A DNA stretch of 62,490 nt from Pirellulales bacterium. Lineage in GTDB: Bacteria; Planctomycetota; Planctomycetia; Pirellulales; DATAWG01. The translations under genes were made by a program, and so were the position numbers. The stretch lies in the NCBI GenBank assembly GCA_036267355.1, contig DATAWG010000002.1:1-62490 (forward strand). Direction: 5' to 3'. Position 1 is the stretch's first letter; every line of letters starts with the position of its first letter. Of the stretch, positions 49,669 to 59,100 are shown piece after piece. The notes beneath the pieces are model-generated. The model was not told the DNA's origin, searched no databases, and saw only the letters and a program-made list of their open reading frames with translations.

Positions 49669-50544
49669 CTAAGGGGCGTCGTCGAGATGCAAAAGCGATT
49701 CGAGTTTCGAAAATCCGTTCGACACGGCGGCGTCGGGCGAGAAGCGCAACCGGCCCTTTTTCTTTTCGATCGCCGCGTTCAGCTTTTCCACAAGCTTCGG
49801 TTCTTCCCGGTGCAACTGCCGGGCAATCTCCGGTTTCAGCCCTTCGCCCAATTGGTGGGCCGCCCAGCCTTGCAGCTTGCTCACCTTTTGCAATTCGAAA
49901 TCGACCAGTTTCAAATCCGCGCCGGTCACCTTGGGCTCGACGGCCACATCGCCCAGCAGCGTGCCCTGCTTCATGATCAACCGCACATTCATATCGATGC
50001 GGGCCTCGATCTTGCAATCGGCCTCGGCACTTACATCGAACAGCTTGACACCATTTTTCCATTGCTCAAGCCGGGCTTCGCCATGCAGCCGGGCCGCGAG
50101 AAAAAGTTGCAGCGACGTTTGATCCATTGCGGTCGTGCGGACGTTCTGAACGCGAATCTGCAATTCCTTTTTCGGATCGACTAGTTCGGCCCGGTATTCC
50201 TTCCACAGGCCGTCGTTGACTTCATGCGTGTGTTTGCGGATTTTGATGCCGTCGCCGTCGGTTTTGATCGAGAATCCGTTGACCGCGCGGGCGGTTTTGC
50301 CCCATTTTCGCTCGTCGGTGAATTGCCGTGGCAGGCTATCGACGATGAGCTGTTGAATAATGCTCGATAGCGACTCTTCGACCGTTGGTCCGGCGGGGGC
50401 GGTCAATGTCGGCGAAACAATCGTCGGCTGCGGTGCCGATTGGACTGGCGTTGCCGGCGGATCGGCCGACAACATGCGCGGCGCATGCAAGAAGATCGCC
50501 ATGGCGAAGAGGAACCGGACCGCTGAAGAACTTACGAATTGCAT
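49669..50544 (-). CDS. Secreted hypothetical protein, 291 aa
   Basis: Signal peptide covers about 1-27 (VRFLFAMAIFLHAPRMLSAD). A Pro/Thr linker is followed by a domain at about 55-270 with repeated beta strands and basic residues: LWKEYRAELVDPKKELQIRV, SLQLFLAARLHGEARLEQW, EADCKIEARIDMNVRLI and helical ends (HQLGEGLKPEIARQLHREEP). The succession of long amphipathic strands and helices would suit lipid or hydrophobic ligand binding, but this is speculation. No family recognised. ATG at 50544. It is divergent from glnB. Confidence 0.75.
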   Translation of the reverse strand: MQFVSSSAVRFLFAMAIFLHAPRMLSADPPATPVQSAPQPTIVSPTLTAPAGPTVEESLSSIIQQLIVDSLPRQFTDERKWGKTARAVNGFSIKTDGDGIKIRKHTHEVNDGLWKEYRAELVDPKKELQIRVQNVRTTAMDQTSLQLFLAARLHGEARLEQWKNGVKLFDVSAEADCKIEARIDMNVRLIMKQGTLLGDVAVEPKVTGADLKLVDFELQKVSKLQGWAAHQLGEGLKPEIARQLHREEPKLVEKLNAAIEKKKGRLRFSPDAAVSNGFSKLESLLHLDDAP

Positions 50545-50766
50545 GGCGGCACGCGAAGGGTGAGAAGTTTTAAGCCGTCTTTTTGGAACCGTTTATCTGG
50601 GATTTCGAGGAAATTTGTCGCCGCAAATCGAAAAGCTGTCAATTGCAATCGATGCGATTTCAAGCGCAAAATGCGTGCTAGCGAGCGGAGCGGCTCAAGC
50701 AGCCGACGGATTTTTCGGTATACTCGATCCGTGGCGTCGCGTCGCCATTCGTCCGCGGCGAGCTGA

Positions 50767-51144
<378 letters not shown>

Positions 51145-51187
51145 GGTGGCCGCGACAAGCCTGTTCGCGCCGCCAAACAGTTCGCCG

Positions 51188-51664
51188 CTAACGGTTTTCC
51201 GGGCCGCTCTTGCTCGACAGCGCGCGGCCGATCTTTTCCAAGAAATCTTGGCCGATGGCAACGCCGCGGCGGAAGTCTTTGTTCCATAGCCGGCGGAAAA
51301 TTGCCCACATGCTTGGCGGCTCGGTTTCTTGCGGCCGCAGCAGTGTGTCGGTGATTACGCCGGTGATGCCTCGGAGCCGGTCGGAATCCATGCTGCCGAA
51401 CAGCTTTGTCAGAATCAGGAAATTGCGGAGCGCGCGAATCGCGTCGGGCGATTTCGCTTCTTCGACCAGAATCTCGATGAGCCGGTCGCTGGAACCGAGC
51501 GCGCCGCGCAACAGGTCGAACACGCCGCGGTCGTGCAATCCCTGCAACACTTCGTAGGCGGCCAAGAGCGCTTCGGCATGCTCCGCCGGCGCGTCGGCTA
51601 ACCGCGATTGCAGCTCGGCGCGCGGATCGCGCGGCGGCAGTTCGAAGAGAATCGGCCGTGCCAT
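51188..51664 (-). CDS. DUF1641 protein associated with formate-dehydrogenase-like enzymes, 158 aa
   Basis: Mostly helical soluble protein. The core LGSSDRLIEILVEEAKSPDA then IRALRNFLILTKLFGSMDSD matches DUF1641, a family of unknown role that is often found beside formate dehydrogenase alpha subunits. Here the FdhF-like gene is the upstream neighbour on the same strand (stop 51926). The 260 bp between them are filled by repeats. C-terminal part SMWAIFRRLWNKDFRRGVAI is amphipathic. GAGGAG about 9 nt upstream supports the ATG at 51664. Probably an accessory or partner protein of the oxidoreductase, by inference from context. Confidence 0.85.
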   Translation of the reverse strand: MARPILFELPPRDPRAELQSRLADAPAEHAEALLAAYEVLQGLHDRGVFDLLRGALGSSDRLIEILVEEAKSPDAIRALRNFLILTKLFGSMDSDRLRGITGVITDTLLRPQETEPPSMWAIFRRLWNKDFRRGVAIGQDFLEKIGRALSSKSGPENR

Positions 51665-51682
51665 CGCTGGTGCTCCTCTTTC

Positions 51683-51930
51683 GCGTTACGTAGCAGGCAC
51701 ACTCCGAGGATGTGAAAGAATGGGGACAGGCACCTCACGCCGACCGTTTTTGCCGGTGTTTCATCAAGCGAGTTCGGAGCCAGTCCCCATTCTTTCACAA
51801 GCTCTCCGTGTGCCGTCTCCGGCTTACACTCGTCCGAAATTAAACGGAGATCAAACCGCGTTTGCGGCGCTTCCTCGCTAGCGCTTCGGGCTAAGTGTGC
51901 CCGGACGGCACACGATGGGTGCCCGCTACT
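51683..51930. repeat. Repeat cluster between the DUF1641 and fdhF-like genes
   Basis: The outer palindrome (GTAGCAGGCACACTCCG on the left, CCGTGTGCCGTC on the right) is split by a 97-bp inner palindrome at 51707-51803, flanked by CTCCG at 51702-51706 and 51804-51808. The inner arms are GTGAAAGAATGGGGAC and GTCCCCATTCTTTCAC. An AGCCCG-family copy follows at 51871-51893. A half GACGGCACACGATGGGTGCC arm at 51904-51929 contains the stop codon of the fdhF-like gene. Confidence 0.9.
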
Positions 51931-54892
51931 TTCTCACGCTTCCCATGTCGGTCTGGAGTTGAACAAGTTGCACGCCGTCGGGCGGACGATAGTCGGCGCG
52001 CTTCCATTTCCGCCGCACTTCGACTCCATTCTGCGGCGTGGGGTGGCCGAAGCGGTGGTTGAATCGCGGCAAGGGGCTATCGCCGAGCGGCTCTGGCAGG
52101 ATTTGCATATTCACGGAGGTTTCTTTATAGGCGGGCGTGTGCGTTTGGGCGTCGGTATGGCTGCTGGTCAGGCGATTCACGGGGCTTTCGACCGAGTTCA
52201 TCGGCATGTAAAGCTCCTTGCCCCGCACACGATCGCTCACCAGCGCCCGCACGCGCACTTGCCCGTAGCGCGACGTTAGCTGCACCCAGGTGCCGGATTG
52301 AATGCCCCGTTCGGCGGCGAGCGCCGGCGACACTTCGACGAACGTATCCGGCGTCATATGGCGGATGCCGGCGGAGCGATACGTCATATCGCCTTCGTGA
52401 AAATGCTCGAGCAGGCGGCCGTTGTTCAGGTGCAGGTCGAATTCGCCGTCGGGCTGATCCGGCGGTTCTTTCCAGCCGATCGGAAACAGCCGGGCCTTGC
52501 CGTCCGGAAACGCGAAATGCTCGGTATACAGCAGCGGCTCATCCTTGCCGCCGGCATGCACCGGCCATTGCAGCGATTTGAACCGTTCGAGCCGCTCGTA
52601 GTTCAGGCCCTCGAACAACGGCGCAACAGCCGCCACCTCGTCCATGATTTCCGACGGATGTTCGTATTTCCACTTCGCGCCGAGATGATTGGCCACGTCG
52701 CGAATGATTTGCCAATCCGGCCGCGCGCCCGAAAGCGGCTCGAACACTTGGTACAGCCGCTGAACTCGCCGCTCGGTGTTGGTGAAGGTCCCCTCCTTTT
52801 CGAGGCTCGGAGTGCCGGGCAACACCACGTCGGCATATTGGCAAGTGTGGCTGAAGAAGATGTCTTGCGCGACGAAGAAATCGATTTTCTCGAACGCCGA
52901 AGCGACGTAATTCGCATTTGAATCGACGATCGTCATTTCCTCGCCGATCACATAGATCGACCGCAGCTTTCCTTCGAGCGCGGCATCGACCATTTGATGA
53001 TTGTCGAGCCCCTTGGTCGTCGGCAGCTTCGCGCCCCACACCGTTTCGACCCGGGCTCGAGCGTCTTGGTCGTCGATCGATTGATAGCCGGGCAAGGCGT
53101 TGGGCATCGAACCGTGGTCGCTTGCGCCTTGCACGTTGTTATGCCCGCGCAGGGGATAGGCGCCGGTGCCGGGGCGCATGTAGTTGCCGGTCACGAGCAG
53201 CAGGTTGGAGATCGCGGTCGAGGCATCGGAGCCCTGGCTGTGTTGCGTAATGCCCATCGCCCACAGAATGCAAACGCTTTCGGCTTTGGCGATCCGCTGG
53301 GCGACGTCTTTGAGCGTTTCGATGGCGAGGCCGGTGCGCTGGGCGGCGAATTCGAGCGTAAAGGGCTCGAGGCACTTGCGGTATTCATCGAGCCCATTGA
53401 CCCATTTGGCGAGAAAATCCGTTTTGGCTAAGCCGTTGTCGAGGATGTAGCGCGTGATGGCTGAGAGCCAGATCAGATCGGTGCTCGGCTTGGGGCGGAG
53501 AAATACATCCGCGCGGCGGGCCATTTCATGCTCGCGCAAATCGGAGACAATCAGCGTTTGGCCATTGAGCTTGTGGGCCCGCTTCACGCGCGTCGCCAAC
53601 ACCGGATGGCTCTCGGCCGTGTTGCTGCCGATGATCAACACCAGGCTTGCTTGGGCGATATCGGAGATCGAGCCCGAATCGCCGCCGTAGCCGACGGTGC
53701 GGAACAAGCCGGTCGTGGCGGGGGCTTGGCAGTAGCGCGAACAATTGTCGATATTGTTGGTGCCGATCACGGCGCGGGCCAGTTTCTGCATCAAGTAGCT
53801 CTCTTCGTTCGTGCATTTCGACGAAGAGATGAACGCCAGCGCATCGGGCCCACTCTCGGCCTTGATTTCGGCGAATCGCCGCGCCGCGAAGCCGAGCGCT
53901 TCTTCCCAGCTCGCCTCGCGGAAGCGGCCGTTCTCGCGGATCAGCGGCGTCGTGAGCCGGTCGGGGCTATTCACGAAGTCCCAGCCGAATTTGCCTTTGA
54001 TGCAGGTCGAAATCCCGTTGGCCGGCCCTTCGAGCGGCTCGATTTTCAGCAGATGCCGGTCCTTAGTCCATGCTTCGAAACTGCAGCCGACGCCGCAATA
54101 CGTGCAAACCGTTTTCGTGCGGCGGATGCGGCTATCGCGCATGGCCGATTCGGCGTCGGAAAATTTCATGATCGCGCCGTAGCCCGTCTCCGGCTCGACG
54201 CCTTTCACCACGTCGATCATGCCGTCGATGGCCGGCTTCGGCAGCGCGGTGAAAAAGCCCGCATGCCCGACCATCGATTTTTCCATCAGCGCATTGCACG
54301 GGCAGACGGTGACGCAATGGCCGCACGACACGCAACTCGAATCGCCGATCGCCGAACCGCCGTCCCACAGCACGCGCGGCTGCGGATCTTCCCAGCGGAT
54401 CGAAAGCGTCTCGTTCACTTGCACATTCTGACACGCTTCGACGCACCGCCCGCAGAGAATGCACTGATCCGGATCGTAGCGATAGAAGGGGTTCGTGTCG
54501 TCGACCGGATACGGCTTGGGCCGATAGGGAATTTTCTGATGCTCGACGGCGAGCAGTTTCGTGGTGTTGTGAACCGCGCAATTGCCGTTGTTGTTGTCGC
54601 AAACAGTGCAATAGAGCAGGTGATTGGCGAGGATGCGATCCATCGCCTCGTGCTGGGCGGCGAGCGCGGCGGGCGATTTGGTGACGACCGTCATGCCGTC
54701 GGCCACTTTCGTGCCGCATGCCCGCACGAGTTGCCCGCCGACCTGCACGATGCAGGTGTCGCAGGTTTCGATCGGCCCAAGTTGCGGATGGTAGCAGACC
54801 TGCGGCAGCTTCGTGCCGGCGCGATTGATGGCGTCGACCAGGCGTTCGCCGGGTTGCGCTTCGTACATCGCGCCGTCGATCGTGATGGGCAT
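51926..54892 (-). CDS. fdhF: Formate-dehydrogenase-like molybdopterin oxidoreductase alpha subunit, 988 aa
   Basis: NuoG/FdsA-like layout. An N-terminal 2Fe-2S domain has Cys residues in VCYHPQLGPIETCDTCIVQV and LVRAC. A Cys/His 4Fe-4S site follows, then two 4Fe-4S ferredoxin-like motifs (CILCGRCVEAC and CVSCGHCVTVCPC). The molybdopterin 4Fe-4S motif is CTYCGVGCSFEAW, followed by bis-MGD domains and a C-terminal dinucleotide-binding barrel. The expected Mo ligand is Cys388 in NCSRYCQAPAT, not selenocysteine. The residue after it is Gln389, where classic formate dehydrogenases have His, so the substrate is uncertain. Start at 54892 (MPITIDGAMYEAQPGERLVD). An NAD-binding beta subunit and fdhD are not in the window. 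Confidence 0.85.
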   Translation of the reverse strand: MPITIDGAMYEAQPGERLVDAINRAGTKLPQVCYHPQLGPIETCDTCIVQVGGQLVRACGTKVADGMTVVTKSPAALAAQHEAMDRILANHLLYCTVCDNNNGNCAVHNTTKLLAVEHQKIPYRPKPYPVDDTNPFYRYDPDQCILCGRCVEACQNVQVNETLSIRWEDPQPRVLWDGGSAIGDSSCVSCGHCVTVCPCNALMEKSMVGHAGFFTALPKPAIDGMIDVVKGVEPETGYGAIMKFSDAESAMRDSRIRRTKTVCTYCGVGCSFEAWTKDRHLLKIEPLEGPANGISTCIKGKFGWDFVNSPDRLTTPLIRENGRFREASWEEALGFAARRFAEIKAESGPDALAFISSSKCTNEESYLMQKLARAVIGTNNIDNCSRYCQAPATTGLFRTVGYGGDSGSISDIAQASLVLIIGSNTAESHPVLATRVKRAHKLNGQTLIVSDLREHEMARRADVFLRPKPSTDLIWLSAITRYILDNGLAKTDFLAKWVNGLDEYRKCLEPFTLEFAAQRTGLAIETLKDVAQRIAKAESVCILWAMGITQHSQGSDASTAISNLLLVTGNYMRPGTGAYPLRGHNNVQGASDHGSMPNALPGYQSIDDQDARARVETVWGAKLPTTKGLDNHQMVDAALEGKLRSIYVIGEEMTIVDSNANYVASAFEKIDFFVAQDIFFSHTCQYADVVLPGTPSLEKEGTFTNTERRVQRLYQVFEPLSGARPDWQIIRDVANHLGAKWKYEHPSEIMDEVAAVAPLFEGLNYERLERFKSLQWPVHAGGKDEPLLYTEHFAFPDGKARLFPIGWKEPPDQPDGEFDLHLNNGRLLEHFHEGDMTYRSAGIRHMTPDTFVEVSPALAAERGIQSGTWVQLTSRYGQVRVRALVSDRVRGKELYMPMNSVESPVNRLTSSHTDAQTHTPAYKETSVNMQILPEPLGDSPLPRFNHRFGHPTPQNGVEVRRKWKRADYRPPDGVQLVQLQTDMGSVRK

Positions 54893-55009
54893 CGCCGAAT
54901 CCCCTATGCTTCGTGGCCGCCATGATCCGCATCACCGACGCGGCCGCCCGTATGATGGCACGGATCGCCGCAAGCGGCAAGGATTGGCGCCCGGACGCCG
55001 CTCGTTTGC

Positions 55010-55038
55010 TTGACACACCGAGTCGCGATGGGAAAATG
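55010..55038 (+). promoter_or_regulatory. Candidate sigma-70-type promoter for phoU
   Basis: TTGACA at 55010-55015, a 16-nt spacer and GAAAAT at 55032-55037 (4 of 6 matches to TATAAT), about 40 nt before the phoU start. It was read by eye only. Confidence 0.4.
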
Positions 55039-55076
55039 CTCTTACGCGATAAATCCTTTCGACTCCATTCCCAGCG

Positions 55077-55736
55077 ATGACGAAACACATCCATCGGCAA
55101 ATCGACGCTCTGAAGCAGAAAATCTTATACGTCGGCACCCTCGTCGAAGAGGCCATTGCGAACGCCATCTCCGCGCTTATCAATCGCGACGCCGTGATGG
55201 CCCAAAAGGTGATCGCCAACGACTCGGTGATCGACCGCATGGAGGTCGAGGTCGAGGAAGAGTGCCTGAAAATTCTGGCCCTCTATCAGCCTGTGGCCAA
55301 CGATCTACGGTTCGTCGTCGCCACGCTCAAGATCAACAACGACCTCGAGCGGATGGGCGACCTGGCGAGGAACATCGCCAAGCGAACCAGCTATCTCGCG
55401 GGGGCGGAGGCGATGGAGCTGCCGGTCGATTTCCGCGGCATGGCCATGAAGGCCCAAAATATGGTCAAGCAAAGTCTCGACGCGCTGGTGAACGCTGATG
55501 CCGCGTTGGCCCGGCAGGTGCGCGAGGAGGATGATGAAGTCGACGAATCTCGCCAGCGAATCCGCCGGCAGATCCTTGCCGCCATCCGCCGCAATCCCGA
55601 GCGGACCGAATATCTGTTGAAGCTAAACTCCGTGTCGAAACACCTCGAGCGGTTGGCTGATATGGCCACGAATGTCGCCGAAGACGTGATTTACATGGTG
55701 GAGGGTGAAATCGTGCGACATCAAACGATCGAATGA
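55077..55736 (+). CDS. phoU: Phosphate signalling complex protein PhoU, 219 aa
   Basis: Negative modulator of the PhoR/PhoB and Pst systems. All-helical with two PhoU repeats, each carrying the metal-binding E/DxxxD pattern: LRFVVATLKINNDLERMGDL then ARNIAKRTSYL, and LLKLNSVSKHLERLADMATN then VAEDVIYMV. It starts MTKHIHRQIDALKQKILYVG. Length is standard. ATG at 55077. The gene is divergent from the fdhF-like gene (185 bp apart), and no pst or pho genes are nearby. Confidence 0.96.
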   Translation: MTKHIHRQIDALKQKILYVGTLVEEAIANAISALINRDAVMAQKVIANDSVIDRMEVEVEEECLKILALYQPVANDLRFVVATLKINNDLERMGDLARNIAKRTSYLAGAEAMELPVDFRGMAMKAQNMVKQSLDALVNADAALARQVREEDDEVDESRQRIRRQILAAIRRNPERTEYLLKLNSVSKHLERLADMATNVAEDVIYMVEGEIVRHQTIE

Positions 55737-56156
55737 TCACAGGCAACATCCCCCCTTTAATACGGGGCATTCCGGCGGTGGAAACCTACGCTTTGGCTCA
55801 AAATACTAGCCCGAAGCGTTAGCGAGGAAGCGCCGGTCGGCGGGTTCTTTCCTCGCGAACGCTTCGGGCCAGCATGCTGAGCGGCAGGTTGGCGGCAGTG
55901 CGTCGTCTGGCCATACGATGCCGGTTGGCCGGTTGGCCGGTTGGGGCGGTTGGGGCGGTTTGCTTGACGCCCTCGCAGAACGTGGTTAGGCTCAAATGAT
56001 GCCGGCGCCAAATCGGGATCTTATCTTCGCGCCCGTATTTGCCCACGATTCAAATCCATTTCCGCGGGGATGATTCCACGGAATAAGTGCCCAGGATCGG
56101 CCTCGCGGAACTGAAGTTCGCGGGGTGGTTTCGCTTTGCTCCCGAACGGATCGCTC
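55737..56156. repeat. Gap with AGCCCG palindrome and GGTTGG microsatellite
   Basis: 55807-55871: TAGCCCGAAGCGTTAGCGAG on the left and CCTCGCGAACGCTTCGGGCC on the right, the most complete hairpin of this family. 55920-55962: three GCCGGTTGG units and two GGCGGTTGG units in tandem. No gene supported in the remaining 280 bp. Confidence 0.8.
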
Positions 56157-59100
56157 ATGTCGCCTCGCGGAAGACGCCAGTCGAATCGGGGTGGGCAGTC
56201 CGGCGCTGGGTTTGCCCGTTTTAGTCGGCGTGGCCGCGAGCTGGAATTCCGAACGGCCGTCGAACGGCTCGAGCCCCGCTGCATGCTTTCGGCGCAGGGG
56301 CTGACCGAACAGGCCTATACAACGGTCGCACTGGCGAATCCGCTTGGAACCGCATCGCCTGCAACCGGCAGTGCGTCGCCACCCTCGGCCGCCTACACGC
56401 CGGCCGAAATCGAAAGCGTCTATGATTTTGACCAAGTCGCCTTCGCCGGCGGAACGATCCAGGGCAATGGCGCCGGGCAGACGATCGCTCTGATCGATGC
56501 CTACAACGATCCCGACATCCAAGCCGATTTGACGACTTTCGATTCGGCATTTGGCATCACGGCGCCGCCGACGTTCACCGTGGAAGGGCAGACCGGCAGC
56601 ACGACGCAGTTGCCCAGCACGCCCACGCCCGGCAGCAACAACGATTGGTCGCTGGAAATCTCGCTCGACGTCGAATGGGCCCATGCCCTAGCGCCGGATG
56701 CCAAGATCTTGCTCGTCGAGTCCAATAGCAGCAGCCTGACGGATTTGTTCGCCGCCGTCTCGACCGCGGCAAACACGCCCGGCGTGGATGTCATTTCGAT
56801 GAGTTTCGGAGCATCGGAGTTCAACGGCGAAGCCTCCGACGATTCGATTTTCACGACGCCGTCTGGCCATTTGGGGGGCGCCGCCACGACGGGCGGAACG
56901 GAGCTAGCCGGCGGCATCACGTTCGTCTCCTCCGCCGGCGACGCCGGCTCGCCCGGCGGTTATCCGGCCTATTCGCCGAACGTCTTGTCTGTCGGCGGCA
57001 CGACGTTAAATCCCAATCCGAACGCTCCGCCCACGTATCTCGCCCCATCGGGCACGTACTCCAGCGAAACGGTTTGGGACAATAGCAGCAGCTCGGCGAC
57101 CGGCGGCGGCATTAGCGTGTATGAACCCGAGCCCTCCTATCAGGATTCGGTGGTGCCGAGTTCCGACAGCGACGTCAACAATGTGGCCTACCGTGCGATG
57201 CCCGACGTGTCGTTCGACGCCAATCCGAACACAGGCGTGGCGGTCGTGAATTCGTTCGATTATGGCAGCGGCGCCGGTTGGGTGCAGGTCGGCGGCACCA
57301 GCCTCGGCGCGCCTTCTTGGGCTGCGATCATCGCCATCGCCGATCAAGGCCGGGCGATCGACGGAATCGGTTCGTTGAATGGCGCGACGCAAACGCTGCC
57401 CGATATCTATTCGATGCCGAGCAATGCCTTTCACGACATCACCGGCGGCAGCAACGGCACGTATAGCGCCACGGTGGGCTACGATCTAGTCACCGGCCGC
57501 GGAACGCCCATCGTTTCGTCGATCGTCGGATATCTTTCGCCGTTCGCTGTTCTTTCGACATCTCCGGCCAACGGATCGACGCAGTACGGGGCCACGCAAC
57601 CGCAGTATCCGACCAGTTTCACGGTTACTTTTAGCCAGCCCTACTCGACCTCGGGCATCACGGCATCCGATTTCGAAGTCAACGGCGTGGCCGCCACTTC
57701 GTTCACCGAAACCAGTTCGACATCGATCACATTCAGCTTTTCGAGCAGCCCGGTGATTAGCGGCCAATTGGCGCAGACGATGACGATCGCTGCCGGCGGG
57801 CTCGATCAGGCGAGCAACAATTCGCCGCTGGTGGCGTTTAGCGGCGCCTTCTACGAGGATCCACTCGCGCAGCTTGCGGTCGTTTCGACGACGCCCGCGT
57901 CAACATCGGTCGTCGAAACACAGCTTGCCCCGCTAACGTCGCTCACGGTCGACTTCAATGAAGCCTATGCCACGAGCAGCATCAGCAAGTCGAATCTGAC
58001 GTTGAGCGAGGGGACGGTCACGGGCTACACGCTGGTAAACTCCACGACCGTGACCTATTCCCTTAGCGGGTTGCCGAGCACCAGCGAACTGACCGTTTCG
58101 ATCGCCGCCGGCGCAGTCACGGACCCCGACGGGGGCGCCATCGCCGCCTTCACCGCGACCTATGCCCTGAGCAGTGCGATTATCGGCTCTCCGGGCGGCT
58201 CGTTGGTTTACGAAACGGAGATGAACGGAAACATCACGAATCATCGCGGATCGACAACCACCTACACCTATACCGCGGCAATCGCTGCCGGCCAGACGAT
58301 CACCGCCGTCGTTGTTCCCGGAACGCTGCAAGGGGCCCAGCTTTCGGTGGTCGGCCCGGGAATCGTGAACCAAGACACCATCACCGGCTCGGGCAGCCAG
58401 GAGTTCGTGCTCCAAACCGTCCCTGTTACCGGCGGTTCGTACACGTTCACGGTTTCCGCTCCGAGCAACAATACCGGCAGCTTCACTTTGGAAGTGTTTC
58501 TCAATGCGGCCGTTTCGACTTCAGGAATCGGCGGAGCGAGCAACAACCAATTTTCCGAAGCGCAGAGCATCACCGGCTTCGAAACGATCGGACCAACCGC
58601 CACTCGCGCGGCCGTCGTGGGCAAGACGGGCGTCTACAACAGCTCCGAACTGAGCGATTATTACTCGTTCACCCTCGCGGCCGGACAAACCGTCACCTTG
58701 GCCGTCGCCGATCAGAGCGGGGCCGCCGGCATGATCAACGTCGCCCTGCTGAATTCGAACGACGGCACGCTCGCCAACGGCACGCCGCTGGACACGAATG
58801 TCGATGGGGCGATCGAGAATTTCACGGCCACGGCCGCCGGAACGTATTATGCCGAAGTCACCGGCGACGCGGCCGATATTACGTATTTGCTCAACGTCAC
58901 GGTCGGCGCTGATTTCGATCTGCAAGCCAACGGCAGCCAGGCGGCCGCCCAAAATATCACCGGCACGGCCGGCGTGTTGGGGTCGATCGTGGCTTCGGCG
59001 CCCACGCAGTGGTATGCCGTCAATCTTGCCGCGGGCACTTCGCTGAGCTTGCAAACCTACACGTTCGGCGGCACCGTTGCCAATCAAGAGCAGTTCGTCG

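Noticed and set aside
53528-54925. Open frame of 465 codons on the plus strand
   Set aside because: Exactly antisense to the fdhF-like gene, whose Fe-S and molybdopterin motifs are unmistakable.
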